Assembly (NCBI RefSeq): GCF_019457515.1
Contig: NZ_CP080421.1
Coordinates: 2,418,001 to 2,482,000 of the forward strand
Source of the DNA: Shewanella mesophila
GTDB taxonomy: Bacteria; Pseudomonadota; Gammaproteobacteria; Enterobacterales; Shewanellaceae
Reading direction: 5' to 3'
Length of the DNA: 64,000 bases
A model generated the notes under the pieces. The model was not told the origin of the DNA. It saw nothing but the letters and a program-made list of their open reading frames with translations, and made no database searches. The translations under genes and the position numbers were made by a program. Below, piece after piece: positions 1 through 10,238 of the stretch (positions are counted from its first letter, which is position 1; each line of letters starts with the position of its first letter).

Positions 1-310
1 CTGGCCCGATGGCGAGGCGCACCCCTTTATCGACAACTTGGCGAACCTAATCAAATCCCGCAAGGGACAAGACGCCAAAAGCAGTTACACGGCTTATCTG
101 TTCGAACGAGGCACTAAACGCATCGCCCAAAAAGTTGGCGAAGAGGGGCTGGAAACTGCCCTTGCCGCAGCAACCCACGACAAAGAGGAATTGGTTAACG
201 AAGCCTCAGATCTTATCTACCACCTCTTGGTGCTGCTGGAAGATCAAGAGCTCAGCCTTGCCGACATAACCGCTAATCTGCTCAAGCGCCACAGTCAATC
301 GAGTCAATAG
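1..310 (+). CDS. hisI: HisIE C-terminal part (phosphoribosyl-ATP pyrophosphohydrolase domain), 5'-truncated
   Basis: Histidine biosynthesis, steps 2-3. The visible part is the HisE domain, which hydrolyses phosphoribosyl-ATP to phosphoribosyl-AMP. The frame is already open at base 2 (W-P-D-G-E-A-H-P-F), so the true start and the HisI cyclohydrolase domain lie before the window. The TTG at 38 is not a real start. Seen: the motif [20 protein letters not shown] and the following [14 protein letters not shown], both diagnostic of HisE. It is probably the last gene of the his operon, because a strong terminator follows. Family identity is confident; the fusion with HisI is inferred from related bacteria. 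Confidence 0.92.
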   Translation, partial: WPDGEAHPFIDNLANLIKSRKGQDAKSSYTAYLFERGTKRIAQKVGEEGLETALAAATHDKEELVNEASDLIYHLLVLLEDQELSLADITANLLKRHSQSSQ

Positions 311-337
311 CATAGAGTGAGTAGCAAGTCATTGTGC

Positions 338-363
338 GAAGAGCCCATCCGGGCTCTTCTTTA
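338..363 (+). terminator. Rho-independent terminator after hisIE
   Basis: A 9-bp perfect stem (GAAGAGCCC / GGGCTCTTC) with loop ATCC is followed by a T-rich stretch. It sits 28 bases after the hisIE stop codon and closes the his operon. Confidence 0.85.
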
Positions 364-540
364 TGCGCCACGTCAGCCACAACCAACAATATCCACCTAA
401 CATCACAGCGATAATTCATTAAACAAAACACTCTGTTTTTACGTAAGTTATGCAACTGAAAAGACTGTTGCCACCTGTCAGTTCTGTTACAATTGCGCCG
501 TTATCTCATCCTCTAACATTACATAAAAAAATAAAACCCT

Positions 541-1647
541 ATGAATCAATCAAACAAAGTTTTAGCCGTTAATGACGACCTACCTATCCGTACCGATAAG
601 CCGGTACACTCAGGTAAGGTCCGCAGCGTATATTGGTTAACCGCAGAAGACAGTGCCCGTCTTATCGAGCAAAAAGGCTACGATGTGCCTGCCGATACCC
701 CGCTGGCCATCATGGTGATCAGTGACCGTATCTCAGCCTTTGACTGCATCTGGCAGGGTGAAAATGGCCTCAATGGCGTGCCAGGAAAAGGGGCGGCGCT
801 TAATGCTATCTCAAACCATTGGTTCAAACTGTTTAAAGAGAAAGGGCTAGCCGATAGTCATATTCTCGATGTACCGCACCCATTCGTATGGATCGTACAA
901 AAAGCACAACCTGTAATGGTTGAAGCGATTGCAAGACAATATATTACCGGTTCAATGTGGCGTGCATATAGCAAAGGTGAGCGTGATTTTTGTGGTATCA
1001 CGCTCCCAGAGGGGTTAGAGAAAGATCAGAAGCTTGAAGAAGTGCTGATCACTCCGTCAACCAAAGGTGTGTTAACCGGCCTTGAAGGCGTCCCGGAAGC
1101 GGATGACGTCAACGTCTCGCGCGCCGATCTTGAGCGTCACCTAGCGGGCTTCAACTTCCATAGCGAAGACGATATCGACCTGTACGAAAAGCTGTTAAAA
1201 GAGGGCTTTGCAGTGATCAGTGACGCCCTCGCAGAACAAGATCAAATATTTGTCGATACCAAGTTTGAATTTGGCTACGTAAAAGATGCCAGCGGCCAAG
1301 AGAAGCTTATCTACATGGATGAAGTCGGCACACCTGATTCATCACGTATTTGGGATGGTGAAGCTCGTCGCAACGGCAAGATCGTTGAGAAATCAAAAGA
1401 GGGCTTCCGCCAGTGGTTGCTGAACCACTTCCCTGATCCTGATATTTTACTCAACAAAGAACGTATGCCCGAACGTTTTGCCCTCGCACGCGATAATAAG
1501 CTGCCGACAGATGTGATGATGGATATCTCAAATACCTATGTTGGAATAGCAGAAACCATAATAGGCAAAAAACTCGTCTTAAGTGACAATCCGCGTCAGG
1601 AAGTGATTGATATCCTACGTGACGAGTATCAACTGATCGTGGAATAG
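541..1647 (+). CDS. purC: Phosphoribosylaminoimidazole-succinocarboxamide synthase (long form)
   Basis: Purine biosynthesis: ATP-dependent condensation of CAIR with aspartate to SAICAR in the cytoplasm. At 368 residues it is the long SAICAR synthetase form of Vibrio/Shewanella relatives, not the ~237-residue E. coli form. Seen: an N-terminal nucleotide-binding strand ([10 protein letters not shown], about residues 24-33), the core [14 protein letters not shown], and [19 protein letters not shown]. The C-terminal part keeps [14 protein letters not shown], the substrate-binding signature. It is transcribed alone, between the his terminator and its own terminator. A TACAAT hexamer lies about 50 bases upstream of the start, but no good -35 or PurR operator was seen. 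Confidence 0.93.
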   Translation: MNQSNKVLAVNDDLPIRTDKPVHSGKVRSVYWLTAEDSARLIEQKGYDVPADTPLAIMVISDRISAFDCIWQGENGLNGVPGKGAALNAISNHWFKLFKEKGLADSHILDVPHPFVWIVQKAQPVMVEAIARQYITGSMWRAYSKGERDFCGITLPEGLEKDQKLEEVLITPSTKGVLTGLEGVPEADDVNVSRADLERHLAGFNFHSEDDIDLYEKLLKEGFAVISDALAEQDQIFVDTKFEFGYVKDASGQEKLIYMDEVGTPDSSRIWDGEARRNGKIVEKSKEGFRQWLLNHFPDPDILLNKERMPERFALARDNKLPTDVMMDISNTYVGIAETIIGKKLVLSDNPRQEVIDILRDEYQLIVE

Positions 1648-1695
1648 TTAGTTAAATGAGTTAGGTAATGAGCGAATTAATTTGCCTTAAATGAG

Positions 1696-1734
1696 AAAAA
1701 GCGCAATCGACCTTTTTGGTGATTGCGCTTTTTT
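1696..1734 (+). terminator. Rho-independent terminator after purC
   Basis: The long stem AAAAAGCGCAATC / GATTGCGCTTTTTT has a loop that can pair further (ACC/GGT). It ends in a T run, about 50 bases after the purC stop. Confidence 0.85.
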
Positions 1735-2225
1735 ATTGAAATACGATTTAGCATTAGCGAACAAAATAAACAATGAATAAAATTTAATGTCAGGCTCAGT
1801 AGATAAATAATTACTTACAATTAACACATCATCACACCCAACCGATATATTTTACAATTGAAGGTGACTGCTTATTGTTCCACCGCTGTCACCTTGGTTA
1901 TCAAGATGTTACAGCTAGAATACATAAAAAACTTAACTATCAATATATTGCCTGGTTAAATTGAATGCGAAAACGGATTGATACACTCTGTTAACATAGT
2001 GTGTTTCAAGGTAATTTGATTTTGGAATCAACGAGCGCTCACGCTTAAACATCAGAAACTACAATTAGTCGACATCATCTCAACACACCATTAATTGAAA
2101 CTTAAAATTTGCATTTGATATAAGTCACACTCACTTGGTATGGTTAGGCGTCAATTATAGATTTAACACAGCAACAGACTATAAAACTCAATAACATGTT
2201 GCTCGCAATCACCTAGGGAGAATCC
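1735..2225. other. Intergenic region upstream of the M3 peptidase, with a CRP-like site and an inverted repeat
   Basis: No gene is supported in this AT-rich stretch. It holds a perfect 8-bp inverted repeat, AAGGTGAC at 1861-1868 and GTCACCTT at 1888-1895, with a 19-base spacer. It also holds a CRP-like half-palindrome at 2114-2129, listed separately. The long distance to the next start suggests a regulated leader, but no leader structure could be assigned. Confidence 0.4.
2114..2129 (+). promoter_or_regulatory. Possible CRP-type operator upstream of the M3 peptidase gene
   Basis: TTTGA-N6-TCACA differs by one base from the CRP core TGTGA-N6-TCACA. It lies about 97 bases before the start codon. 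A single imperfect site found by eye; binding is not established. Confidence 0.3.
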
Positions 2226-4364
2226 ATGCGTAAGTCCATTATCACCACAGCTATTTTGGCCAGTTTAGCCCTCACCGGCTGCAGCGAAGCACCAGCGAAC
2301 AAAGAATCCACTGTAAAAGCAAATACCGCCTCATCGAATGAAGTTCAAGCTAGTAATGTATTAATGCATAAAAGTGATTTGCAATACCAAGCGCCGAAAT
2401 TTGATCAAATCAAGATGGCTGACTATGCCCCCGCCTTTAGTCAAGGCATCGCCGAACATGACGCCGATATAGCAAAAATCGTTGACAATAAAGCAGCGCC
2501 TACGTTCGATAATACTATTGTGGCCATGGAAAAGTCTGGCACCTTGTTAACTAGAGTGTCTAAAACCTTTTTCAACCTTGCCAGCATGAATTCAACCGAT
2601 GAAGTACAGGCGCTTCAGGCCGAACTCGCTCCAAAGCTAGCCGCTCACAGCGACAATATCTATTTAAATCCTCTGTTATTTGCCCGCGTTGAAACCATTT
2701 ATCAGTCACGTCATGAGTTATCAGCAGAAGATCAGCGTTTAATCGAGTTTTATTACCAAGCGTTTGAACGCGCTGGGGCCAAGTTATCTGACACTGACAA
2801 ACAAAAAATGCGTGATCTCAATAGCCAATTAGCCAGCTTAACCACAGAGTTTTCAAAGAATGTACTGAGCTCTTTTAAAAATGATGTGATCATCGTTAAC
2901 GATAAAGCCGAGCTTGATGGTTTATCTGACGCTGAAATTTCAACCTTAGCTCAAGCGGCTAAAGACGCAGGTAAAGAGGGCTATCTTATCACTCTGGTGA
3001 ACACCACCAGACAACCTATTCTCACCAGCATAAACAACCGAGCGCTTCGTCAACGTGTATGGGAAACCTCCGCTAACCGCGCGATGGATCTTAACGGCCC
3101 CAATATTATTAAGCAGTCACATCTGCATGCAGAAAAAGCCGCGCTACTCGGTTACGATTCATGGGCTGATTATACCGTTGCCGATCAAATGGCTAAAAAA
3201 CCTGCCGCAGTCTACGAGATCTTAGATAACTTGGCACCCCAAGCGGTTGAAAAAGCTAAGCAGGAAGCGGCAGATATCCAAGCTGAAATCGTAAAATCTG
3301 GTGAAAAATTTGAACTGGCACCTTGGGATTGGGCTTATTTCGCCGAAAAGGTCAGAAAAGAAAAATACGATCTCGATCAGAGTCTAGTCACTCCCTACTT
3401 CGAATTTAACCGCGTATTAAACGATGGTATGTTCTTCGCCATGGAGAAACTTTACGGCATCACGGTAAAGCCTCGCAACGATCTACCAGTATGGAATCCT
3501 GATGTACTCGCCTATGAAGTCTTTAATAAAGACGGTTCCTCTTTCGGTATTTTCTATCTTGATCCCTATGCTCGAGAAGGAAAAAATGGCGGAGCCTGGA
3601 TGGATGAATTTGTGACTCAAAGCGGTTTGCTGGGTAATAAGCCTGTTATTTATAACGCGCTTAACATTCCAAAGCCGGCTTCTGGACCAACGTTAATGAC
3701 CTTCGATGAAGTGACCACCATGTTCCACGAATTTGGTCATGCCGTTCATGGACTATTTTCTGATGTGAAATACCCAAGTTTAGCGGGTACCGCCACTGCA
3801 CGTGATTTCGTCGAATTTCCTTCACAAGCCAACGAAGATTGGGCTGTAGACCCTCAAGTTATTGCCAACTATGCCAAGCATTACCAAACTGGCGAGCCTA
3901 TCCCTGCGCCATTACTCGAGAAGGTATTAACAGCAAGTAAGTTCGGTCAAGGTTTCGACACGACTGAATATCTAGCGGCCGCCATTTTGGATATGGAATG
4001 GCACTCAATAGGCGTCGACACTAAGATTGATGATGTCGCAAAGTTTGAACATGAGGCTCTGGCTAAACACGGAATCGATTTTGCGCCTATTCCACCACGT
4101 TACAAATCGGCTTACTTTAGCCATGCCTTTGCCGGCGGCTATTCAGCGGGTTACTACGCCTATCTATGGACCGAAGTATTCGCAGCCGATGCATTTAGCT
4201 ATATGAGTCATAACGGTGGCCTATCGCTGACAAACGGTAATAACTTCCGTAATAACGTATTGTCTAAGGGCAATAGTGAAGATTTGATGCAAGATTACAT
4301 TAAGTTTACCGGCAGAAAACCTACAGTTGATGCCCTGCTTAAGCGCAGAGGGCTTGTTGACTAA
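2226..4364 (+). CDS. dcp: Lipoprotein M3-family zinc metallopeptidase (Dcp-like peptidyl-dipeptidase)
   Basis: Removes C-terminal dipeptides or degrades small peptides; family M3 (thimet oligopeptidase/Dcp). Seen: a lipoprotein signal peptide with lipobox LTGC (Cys at residue 19), so it is membrane-anchored in the cell envelope. The zinc motif HEFGH (in FHEFGHAVHG, about residue 502) has the M3 downstream glutamate region. The C-terminal substrate-binding loop is GGYSAGYYAYLW. Length, 712 residues, is normal for Dcp. E. coli Dcp lacks a lipobox, so export is a difference from that homologue; lipoprotein M3 peptidases are common in Shewanella-type bacteria. A good AGGGAG ribosome site precedes the ATG. 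It is a single-gene unit with its own terminator. Confidence 0.9.
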   Translation: MRKSIITTAILASLALTGCSEAPANKESTVKANTASSNEVQASNVLMHKSDLQYQAPKFDQIKMADYAPAFSQGIAEHDADIAKIVDNKAAPTFDNTIVAMEKSGTLLTRVSKTFFNLASMNSTDEVQALQAELAPKLAAHSDNIYLNPLLFARVETIYQSRHELSAEDQRLIEFYYQAFERAGAKLSDTDKQKMRDLNSQLASLTTEFSKNVLSSFKNDVIIVNDKAELDGLSDAEISTLAQAAKDAGKEGYLITLVNTTRQPILTSINNRALRQRVWETSANRAMDLNGPNIIKQSHLHAEKAALLGYDSWADYTVADQMAKKPAAVYEILDNLAPQAVEKAKQEAADIQAEIVKSGEKFELAPWDWAYFAEKVRKEKYDLDQSLVTPYFEFNRVLNDGMFFAMEKLYGITVKPRNDLPVWNPDVLAYEVFNKDGSSFGIFYLDPYAREGKNGGAWMDEFVTQSGLLGNKPVIYNALNIPKPASGPTLMTFDEVTTMFHEFGHAVHGLFSDVKYPSLAGTATARDFVEFPSQANEDWAVDPQVIANYAKHYQTGEPIPAPLLEKVLTASKFGQGFDTTEYLAAAILDMEWHSIGVDTKIDDVAKFEHEALAKHGIDFAPIPPRYKSAYFSHAFAGGYSAGYYAYLWTEVFAADAFSYMSHNGGLSLTNGNNFRNNVLSKGNSEDLMQDYIKFTGRKPTVDALLKRRGLVD

Positions 4365-4405
4365 GCCGACTCGTTGACGAAGACATAGCGTCTTAAACAA
4401 TCTAA

Positions 4406-4438
4406 GAAAAACGGCAGCCTATTTAGGTTGCCGTTTTT
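4406..4438 (+). terminator. Rho-independent terminator after the M3 peptidase gene
   Basis: A stem with AAAACGGCA...TGCCGTTTT at its base, closed by CC/GG with one G-T wobble, is followed by T residues, about 45 bases after the stop. Confidence 0.8.
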
Positions 4439-4701
4439 ATTTATAATAATCAGTTACGCTAAACTCGTAATAAACGCCAATATCTACAAGCAACAAAGAA
4501 CTCTGTTCTAGCAAGACGCCGTAAATGTATCCCATTAGGCTCTACTAAACAATCCGTAACTTACACTCTAGTAAAGCTTAACGGTAACCTTGAGTTTTAA
4601 GCCATTAAACATCGCCGGCTCTATAACTGTCATTCGTTTTATTTCAGGCAAAGCCTAACTGATGATAACCGCCGATTGAAATAGGGGTTTGGCGCTGAAA
4701 A
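4439..4701. other. Convergent intergenic spacer, no gene seen
   Basis: Between the converging terminators of the M3 peptidase gene and lpxM. No open frame with a ribosome site was found. The part 4509-4570 (beginning AGCAAGACGCCGTAAATG) has the look of a degenerate dispersed repeat, but there is no second copy in the window to confirm this. Confidence 0.3.
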
Positions 4702-4729
4702 TAAAAAGGCGAGCTAAGCTTAACGCCTT
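4702..4729 (-). terminator. Rho-independent terminator downstream of lpxM
   Basis: Read on the minus strand: AAGGCG, a 12-base partly self-paired loop, CGCCTT, then more T residues. It lies about 97 bases beyond the lpxM stop codon. Confidence 0.6.
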
Positions 4730-4825
4730 ACTCACCTTTTCTACTTCTCATCTTTTAGCCGCAATTTATTAAGTCAGACTTAAGCGGCAATCAAGACATT
4801 AAACAATCAAGACCATGAACAATCA

Positions 4826-5800
4826 CTAATAGATTGATGCTTCTCCAGGTGGACGAGTCCGTAATACTTTTAAAAACCACATATATTGCTCAGGGTAAGC
4901 ACTGATCACCTGCTCTACTGCGCGATTAAGCGCAAGCGCTTCATTCTCTTTACCTTGCATCTGCTCTGGTGCTATCGGCGGCATAACCGTCAGCTTATAC
5001 TTTCTGCGCTTTTGATCGTAACCAATCTTAACAGGCATCACTTGCGCGTTTCCTGCCGCCGCTAACCGGCCAACCACAGGAAGCGTTGCTTTAACCGTTG
5101 CAAAAAACGGCGCAAACACGCTTTTATCTGGGCCTAAATCTTCGTCGGGCAGATAGAAAAAACTGTTGTCGTTTTTCAACTCAGAAAGCAGAGCCCGAAT
5201 GCCTGCTTCACGCATATAAATATTGCCGCCTTGGGAGCTGCGCATCCGATTATTAAACCAATCAAATAGCTTATTGCGATGCGCCTTGGCCATAGAAACC
5301 ATGGGCAAGTCGACATTCAACCTTAATCCTGCATACTCTATTCCCCAGACATGAGGCATGATGAATATAACAGGTTGTCCAGCATCTCGAGCTTGCTGCA
5401 CATACTCAAAGCCTTCTAGCTCGACTCTTCGACGTAAATTGGCTGTCGAGCGAATAAGTAGCTCTGATTGCGCGAGCAAGATCATCACAAAGTTTTCGAT
5501 ATTATCATCGAGTAACTGAGCAATATCGGCTTCCGACTTTTCAGGGAAACAGGCTTGGAGATTTGCCCGTGCAACACGTAACGGCTTTTTGGCTATCTTC
5601 TTCACCAACTTAGCTAATGTTCGCGCAATAGGATCCCGTAACCAAGCAGGCATCAAGCCAAAAACGACCAAGATAACTATCGCAATCCACGTGGGCCAAT
5701 GCTTAGGATGTAATAGTTCAGCCTTAAAACGACGATCAAAATATTTCGGTTTTCTAGACAAGTCACTCAACCTCAAACTTGCAAAGCGTTGTACCAACAA
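4826..5800 (-). CDS. lpxM: Lipid A late acyltransferase, LpxM (MsbB) type
   Basis: Transfers a fatty acyl chain from acyl-ACP to Kdo2-(acyl)-lipid IVA at the inner membrane. Seen: an N-terminal hydrophobic anchor (about residues 35-55), the catalytic HX4E motif in PHVWGIE (about residue 150), and LPDEDLGPDKSVFAPFFATV followed by KATLPVVGRL. These resemble E. coli MsbB more than LpxL, as does the C-terminal PEQYMWFLKVLRTRPPGE. The start is TTG: an in-frame TAA lies two codons upstream and no ATG is near. LpxL rather than LpxM specificity cannot be excluded by reading alone. Confidence 0.85.
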   Translation of the reverse strand: MLVQRFASLRLSDLSRKPKYFDRRFKAELLHPKHWPTWIAIVILVVFGLMPAWLRDPIARTLAKLVKKIAKKPLRVARANLQACFPEKSEADIAQLLDDNIENFVMILLAQSELLIRSTANLRRRVELEGFEYVQQARDAGQPVIFIMPHVWGIEYAGLRLNVDLPMVSMAKAHRNKLFDWFNNRMRSSQGGNIYMREAGIRALLSELKNDNSFFYLPDEDLGPDKSVFAPFFATVKATLPVVGRLAAAGNAQVMPVKIGYDQKRRKYKLTVMPPIAPEQMQGKENEALALNRAVEQVISAYPEQYMWFLKVLRTRPPGEASIY

Positions 5801-5975
5801 AACTTAATAGTTGGCTTAATTTAATCGCGGCGAAAATGGACTGATACAGGCATAGGTTAAGACGACTTATGCTTTACGCCAATCAAAAACCTACCACCAT
5901 CTAGCCCTTAACCATCAAATTAGCCAAATAGTTAACACTACTGATAATGGATACAACAGGGTACAGAAAAAACAG

Positions 5976-5997
5976 AAAAAGCCACTCAATGAGTGGC
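5976..5997 (-). terminator. Terminator of the pheST-ihfA operon
   Basis: On the minus strand, GCCACTC-ATT-GAGTGGC is followed directly by TTTTT, 23 bases after the ihfA stop. Confidence 0.9.
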
Positions 5998-6019
5998 CTT
6001 AACGTTTAACTCAGTCTAG

Positions 6020-6316
6020 CTATTTACCGGCGTTAGCCTCTTCCACTCGACTCTTAAGTTTCTGTCCTGGACGGAAAGTCACCACTCGACGAGCAGAAAT
6101 TGGAATATCCTCGCCTGTTTTAGGGTTTCTTCCCGGTCTTTGATTCTTGTCCCTAAGGTCAAAGTTGCCAAAGCCAGATAACTTGACCTGCTCACCGTTT
6201 TCGAGTGCTTGACGAATTTCTTCGAAAAACGTCTCAACCATCTCTTTAGCCACTCGCTTATTAATACCAAGCGTTTCAAAAAGATGTTCTGCCATTTCGG
6301 CTTTGGTAAGTGCCAT
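6020..6316 (-). CDS. ihfA: Integration host factor alpha subunit
   Basis: DNA-bending nucleoid protein that works as a heterodimer with IhfB. At 98 residues it has the standard length. Seen: [14 protein letters not shown] at the N-terminus, [12 protein letters not shown], and the DNA-intercalating arm with [20 protein letters not shown], which carries the key proline. It follows pheT by only 4 bases and is cotranscribed with pheST, the same arrangement as in enteric bacteria, then a terminator. Confidence 0.97.
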   Translation of the reverse strand: MALTKAEMAEHLFETLGINKRVAKEMVETFFEEIRQALENGEQVKLSGFGNFDLRDKNQRPGRNPKTGEDIPISARRVVTFRPGQKLKSRVEEANAGK

Positions 6317-6320
6317 ACTT

Positions 6321-8708
6321 TTAATCCCTCAACAATGCGTTGAACTCTGACTTGAGTTCAGAAACTACCTTATCAACCATCTCGGCAATCTCTTTTTCTT
6401 CAAGTGTACGAGCGTTATCTTGTAGTGTAAGTGCTATCGCCAGACTCTTTTTACCTGGTTCAACACCTTTACCTTGGTATACATCGAACAAGTTTAAGCC
6501 AACCAACTGATTTTCGCCAACTTTTCTTATCAAATTTACAACATTTCCTGCAGATACTTGCTCATCAACAACGATGGCAATGTCTCTACGGTTTGCTGGA
6601 AACTTAGATACAGCCTGAGCTTGCGGCAAACTGGCATGCAATAAAGCGTCTAATTCGAGTTCAAAAACAATTGTTTTACCGTTGAGTCCAAATGGCTTTT
6701 CTAAGCTAGGATGGACGGCACCGATGACACCAATTACACGATCATTTCTTAATATTTCAGCACATTGCCCCGGATGAAGAGCTGGATGTGATGCTGATCT
6801 AAAAGTAAATTCTTCATCAGAAACTGTCAAGCCGATAATGGCTTCTAAATCGCCTTTAAGGTCGAAAAAGTCAACAGTTTTTGACTCCATTGACCAATGT
6901 TCATCATTTTGGTTACCCGAAATGACCGCGGCTAACATAGCTTGTTGACGCACTTGAGATTCTGCACTTTCATCAGGCACGAAACGCAGACCCGTTTCAA
7001 ACAATCGAACACGGTTTTGTTGACGGCTTTGATTGTAACCGACTGCCGTTAACAAGCCTGTGAACATCGACAAACGCATCGCCGACATTTCGACTGATAT
7101 TGGGTTTGGCAAAATCATCGCTGCTTCACCTGGATGAAGTAGTTCTTGAAGCTTGGGATCAACAAAACTGTAGGTCACAGCTTCTTGGAAACCACGGGCT
7201 ACCATCATAGTTCGCACACGCTTTAAGCTGATGTCCGACTCTTTATGATCAGGCATACGCAGTGCTGCGACAGGCGCGGTATTTGGAATATTGTTGTACC
7301 CATAAATGCGTGCAACCTCTTCGATAAGATCTTCTTCAATCGCCATATCGAAGCGGTACGTAGCGGTGATCACATTCCAAGTATCACTGGCGAACTCAAC
7401 ACTAAAGCCTAGGCGCTCTAGAATCTCTGTTACGTCGCTATCACCAATATGATGACCTAGGACGCGATCCAGCTTACTACGGCGCAGCTGGATGCTTACA
7501 GGCTTAGGAAGATGCTCATCTGACTTAGATTCGACCACAGGGCCAGCTTCACCACCACAGATATCGAGTACTAGACGTGTCGCTCTGTCGATAACCTTAG
7601 CTTGAAGCTCTGGATCGACACCACGCTCGAAACGATGTGACGAGTCCGTGTGTAAACCTAAGCGACGTGACTTGCCCATAATGGCGAGCGGTGCAAAAAA
7701 CGCACACTCCAACAGAATATCTTTAGTTTCATCCGTTACGCCTGATGCTTCACCACCAAATACGCCAGCTAGCGCCAACGCTTTTTGCGTGTCTGCGATG
7801 ACTAATGTATCCGCAGGCACAGTGATCTCATTGCCGTCGAGTAAGGTCAGTTTCTCTTCGCCATCGGCTAGGCGAATAGTAATATCACCAACAAGGGTCG
7901 CTAAATCAAACGCATGCATAGGCTGACCAAATTCGATCAACACATAGTTTGTAATATCTACAATGGGATCGATTGAGCGAATACCACTGCGGCGAAGCTT
8001 CTCTTGCATCCACATGGGAGACGGCGCTTTAACATTGACGTTCTTAACGACACGACCTAAATAACGCGGGCATGATGCAGGAGCCTGATTATTGATAACG
8101 ATAGCATCATCAATCGTTGGGATTACCGCTTCCCACGTAGGCTCAGTCACCGCTTGACGATTCAATACACCCACTTCACGAGCCAAACCAGCCATGCCTA
8201 AGCAATCTGCACGGTTCGCGGTCAGATCCACATCGATGACGGCATCATTAAGATCAAGGTAGTCACGCACATCGCTGCCAATTGGCGCATCGAGTGGCAG
8301 TTCAATAATGCCATCGCTCTCGATATCGATACCAAGTTCGCCGTAGGAACAAAGCATACCGAATGAGGGTTGACCACGAAGTTTAGCCTTCTTGATCTTA
8401 AAATCACCAGGCAATACGGCACCAACCATTGCAACCGCAACTTTGAGGCCTAATCGACAGTTTGGCGCACCGCATACGATATCGATCAATTCATCTTGAC
8501 CCACATTGATTTTGGTTACGCGTAATTTGTCCGCATCTGGATGCTGACCACATTCAACGACTTCGCCTATGATAACCCCAGAGAATTCACCCGCTACAGC
8601 ATCAATGCCATCGACCTCTAGTCCTGCCATGGTGATCTGGTGCGAAAGCGCTTCACGAGTTACATCAGGATTAACCCATTCACGAAGCCAAGATTCACTA
8701 AATTTCAT
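6321..8708 (-). CDS. pheT: Phenylalanyl-tRNA synthetase beta subunit
   Basis: Beta chain of the (alpha-beta)2 enzyme that charges tRNA-Phe in the cytoplasm. At 795 residues it is a normal bacterial length. Seen in order: an N-terminal tRNA-binding OB domain ([20 protein letters not shown], about residues 45-64), the B3/B4 editing domain (residues about 210-390, with HRFERGVDP), the B5 domain, a catalytic-like core and a C-terminal FDX-ACB anticodon-binding domain ([15 protein letters not shown]). It lies 15 bases after pheS and 4 before ihfA, a tight operon. Confidence 0.97.
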   Translation of the reverse strand: MKFSESWLREWVNPDVTREALSHQITMAGLEVDGIDAVAGEFSGVIIGEVVECGQHPDADKLRVTKINVGQDELIDIVCGAPNCRLGLKVAVAMVGAVLPGDFKIKKAKLRGQPSFGMLCSYGELGIDIESDGIIELPLDAPIGSDVRDYLDLNDAVIDVDLTANRADCLGMAGLAREVGVLNRQAVTEPTWEAVIPTIDDAIVINNQAPASCPRYLGRVVKNVNVKAPSPMWMQEKLRRSGIRSIDPIVDITNYVLIEFGQPMHAFDLATLVGDITIRLADGEEKLTLLDGNEITVPADTLVIADTQKALALAGVFGGEASGVTDETKDILLECAFFAPLAIMGKSRRLGLHTDSSHRFERGVDPELQAKVIDRATRLVLDICGGEAGPVVESKSDEHLPKPVSIQLRRSKLDRVLGHHIGDSDVTEILERLGFSVEFASDTWNVITATYRFDMAIEEDLIEEVARIYGYNNIPNTAPVAALRMPDHKESDISLKRVRTMMVARGFQEAVTYSFVDPKLQELLHPGEAAMILPNPISVEMSAMRLSMFTGLLTAVGYNQSRQQNRVRLFETGLRFVPDESAESQVRQQAMLAAVISGNQNDEHWSMESKTVDFFDLKGDLEAIIGLTVSDEEFTFRSASHPALHPGQCAEILRNDRVIGVIGAVHPSLEKPFGLNGKTIVFELELDALLHASLPQAQAVSKFPANRRDIAIVVDEQVSAGNVVNLIRKVGENQLVGLNLFDVYQGKGVEPGKKSLAIALTLQDNARTLEEKEIAEMVDKVVSELKSEFNALLRD

Positions 8709-8723
8709 TTTTTACTCGCTCCG

Positions 8724-10238
<1,515 letters not shown>

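Noticed and set aside
4509..4570. Possible fragment of a dispersed intergenic repeat
   Set aside because: The wording of the sequence looks repeat-like, but no second copy occurs in the window and no inverted ends are visible.
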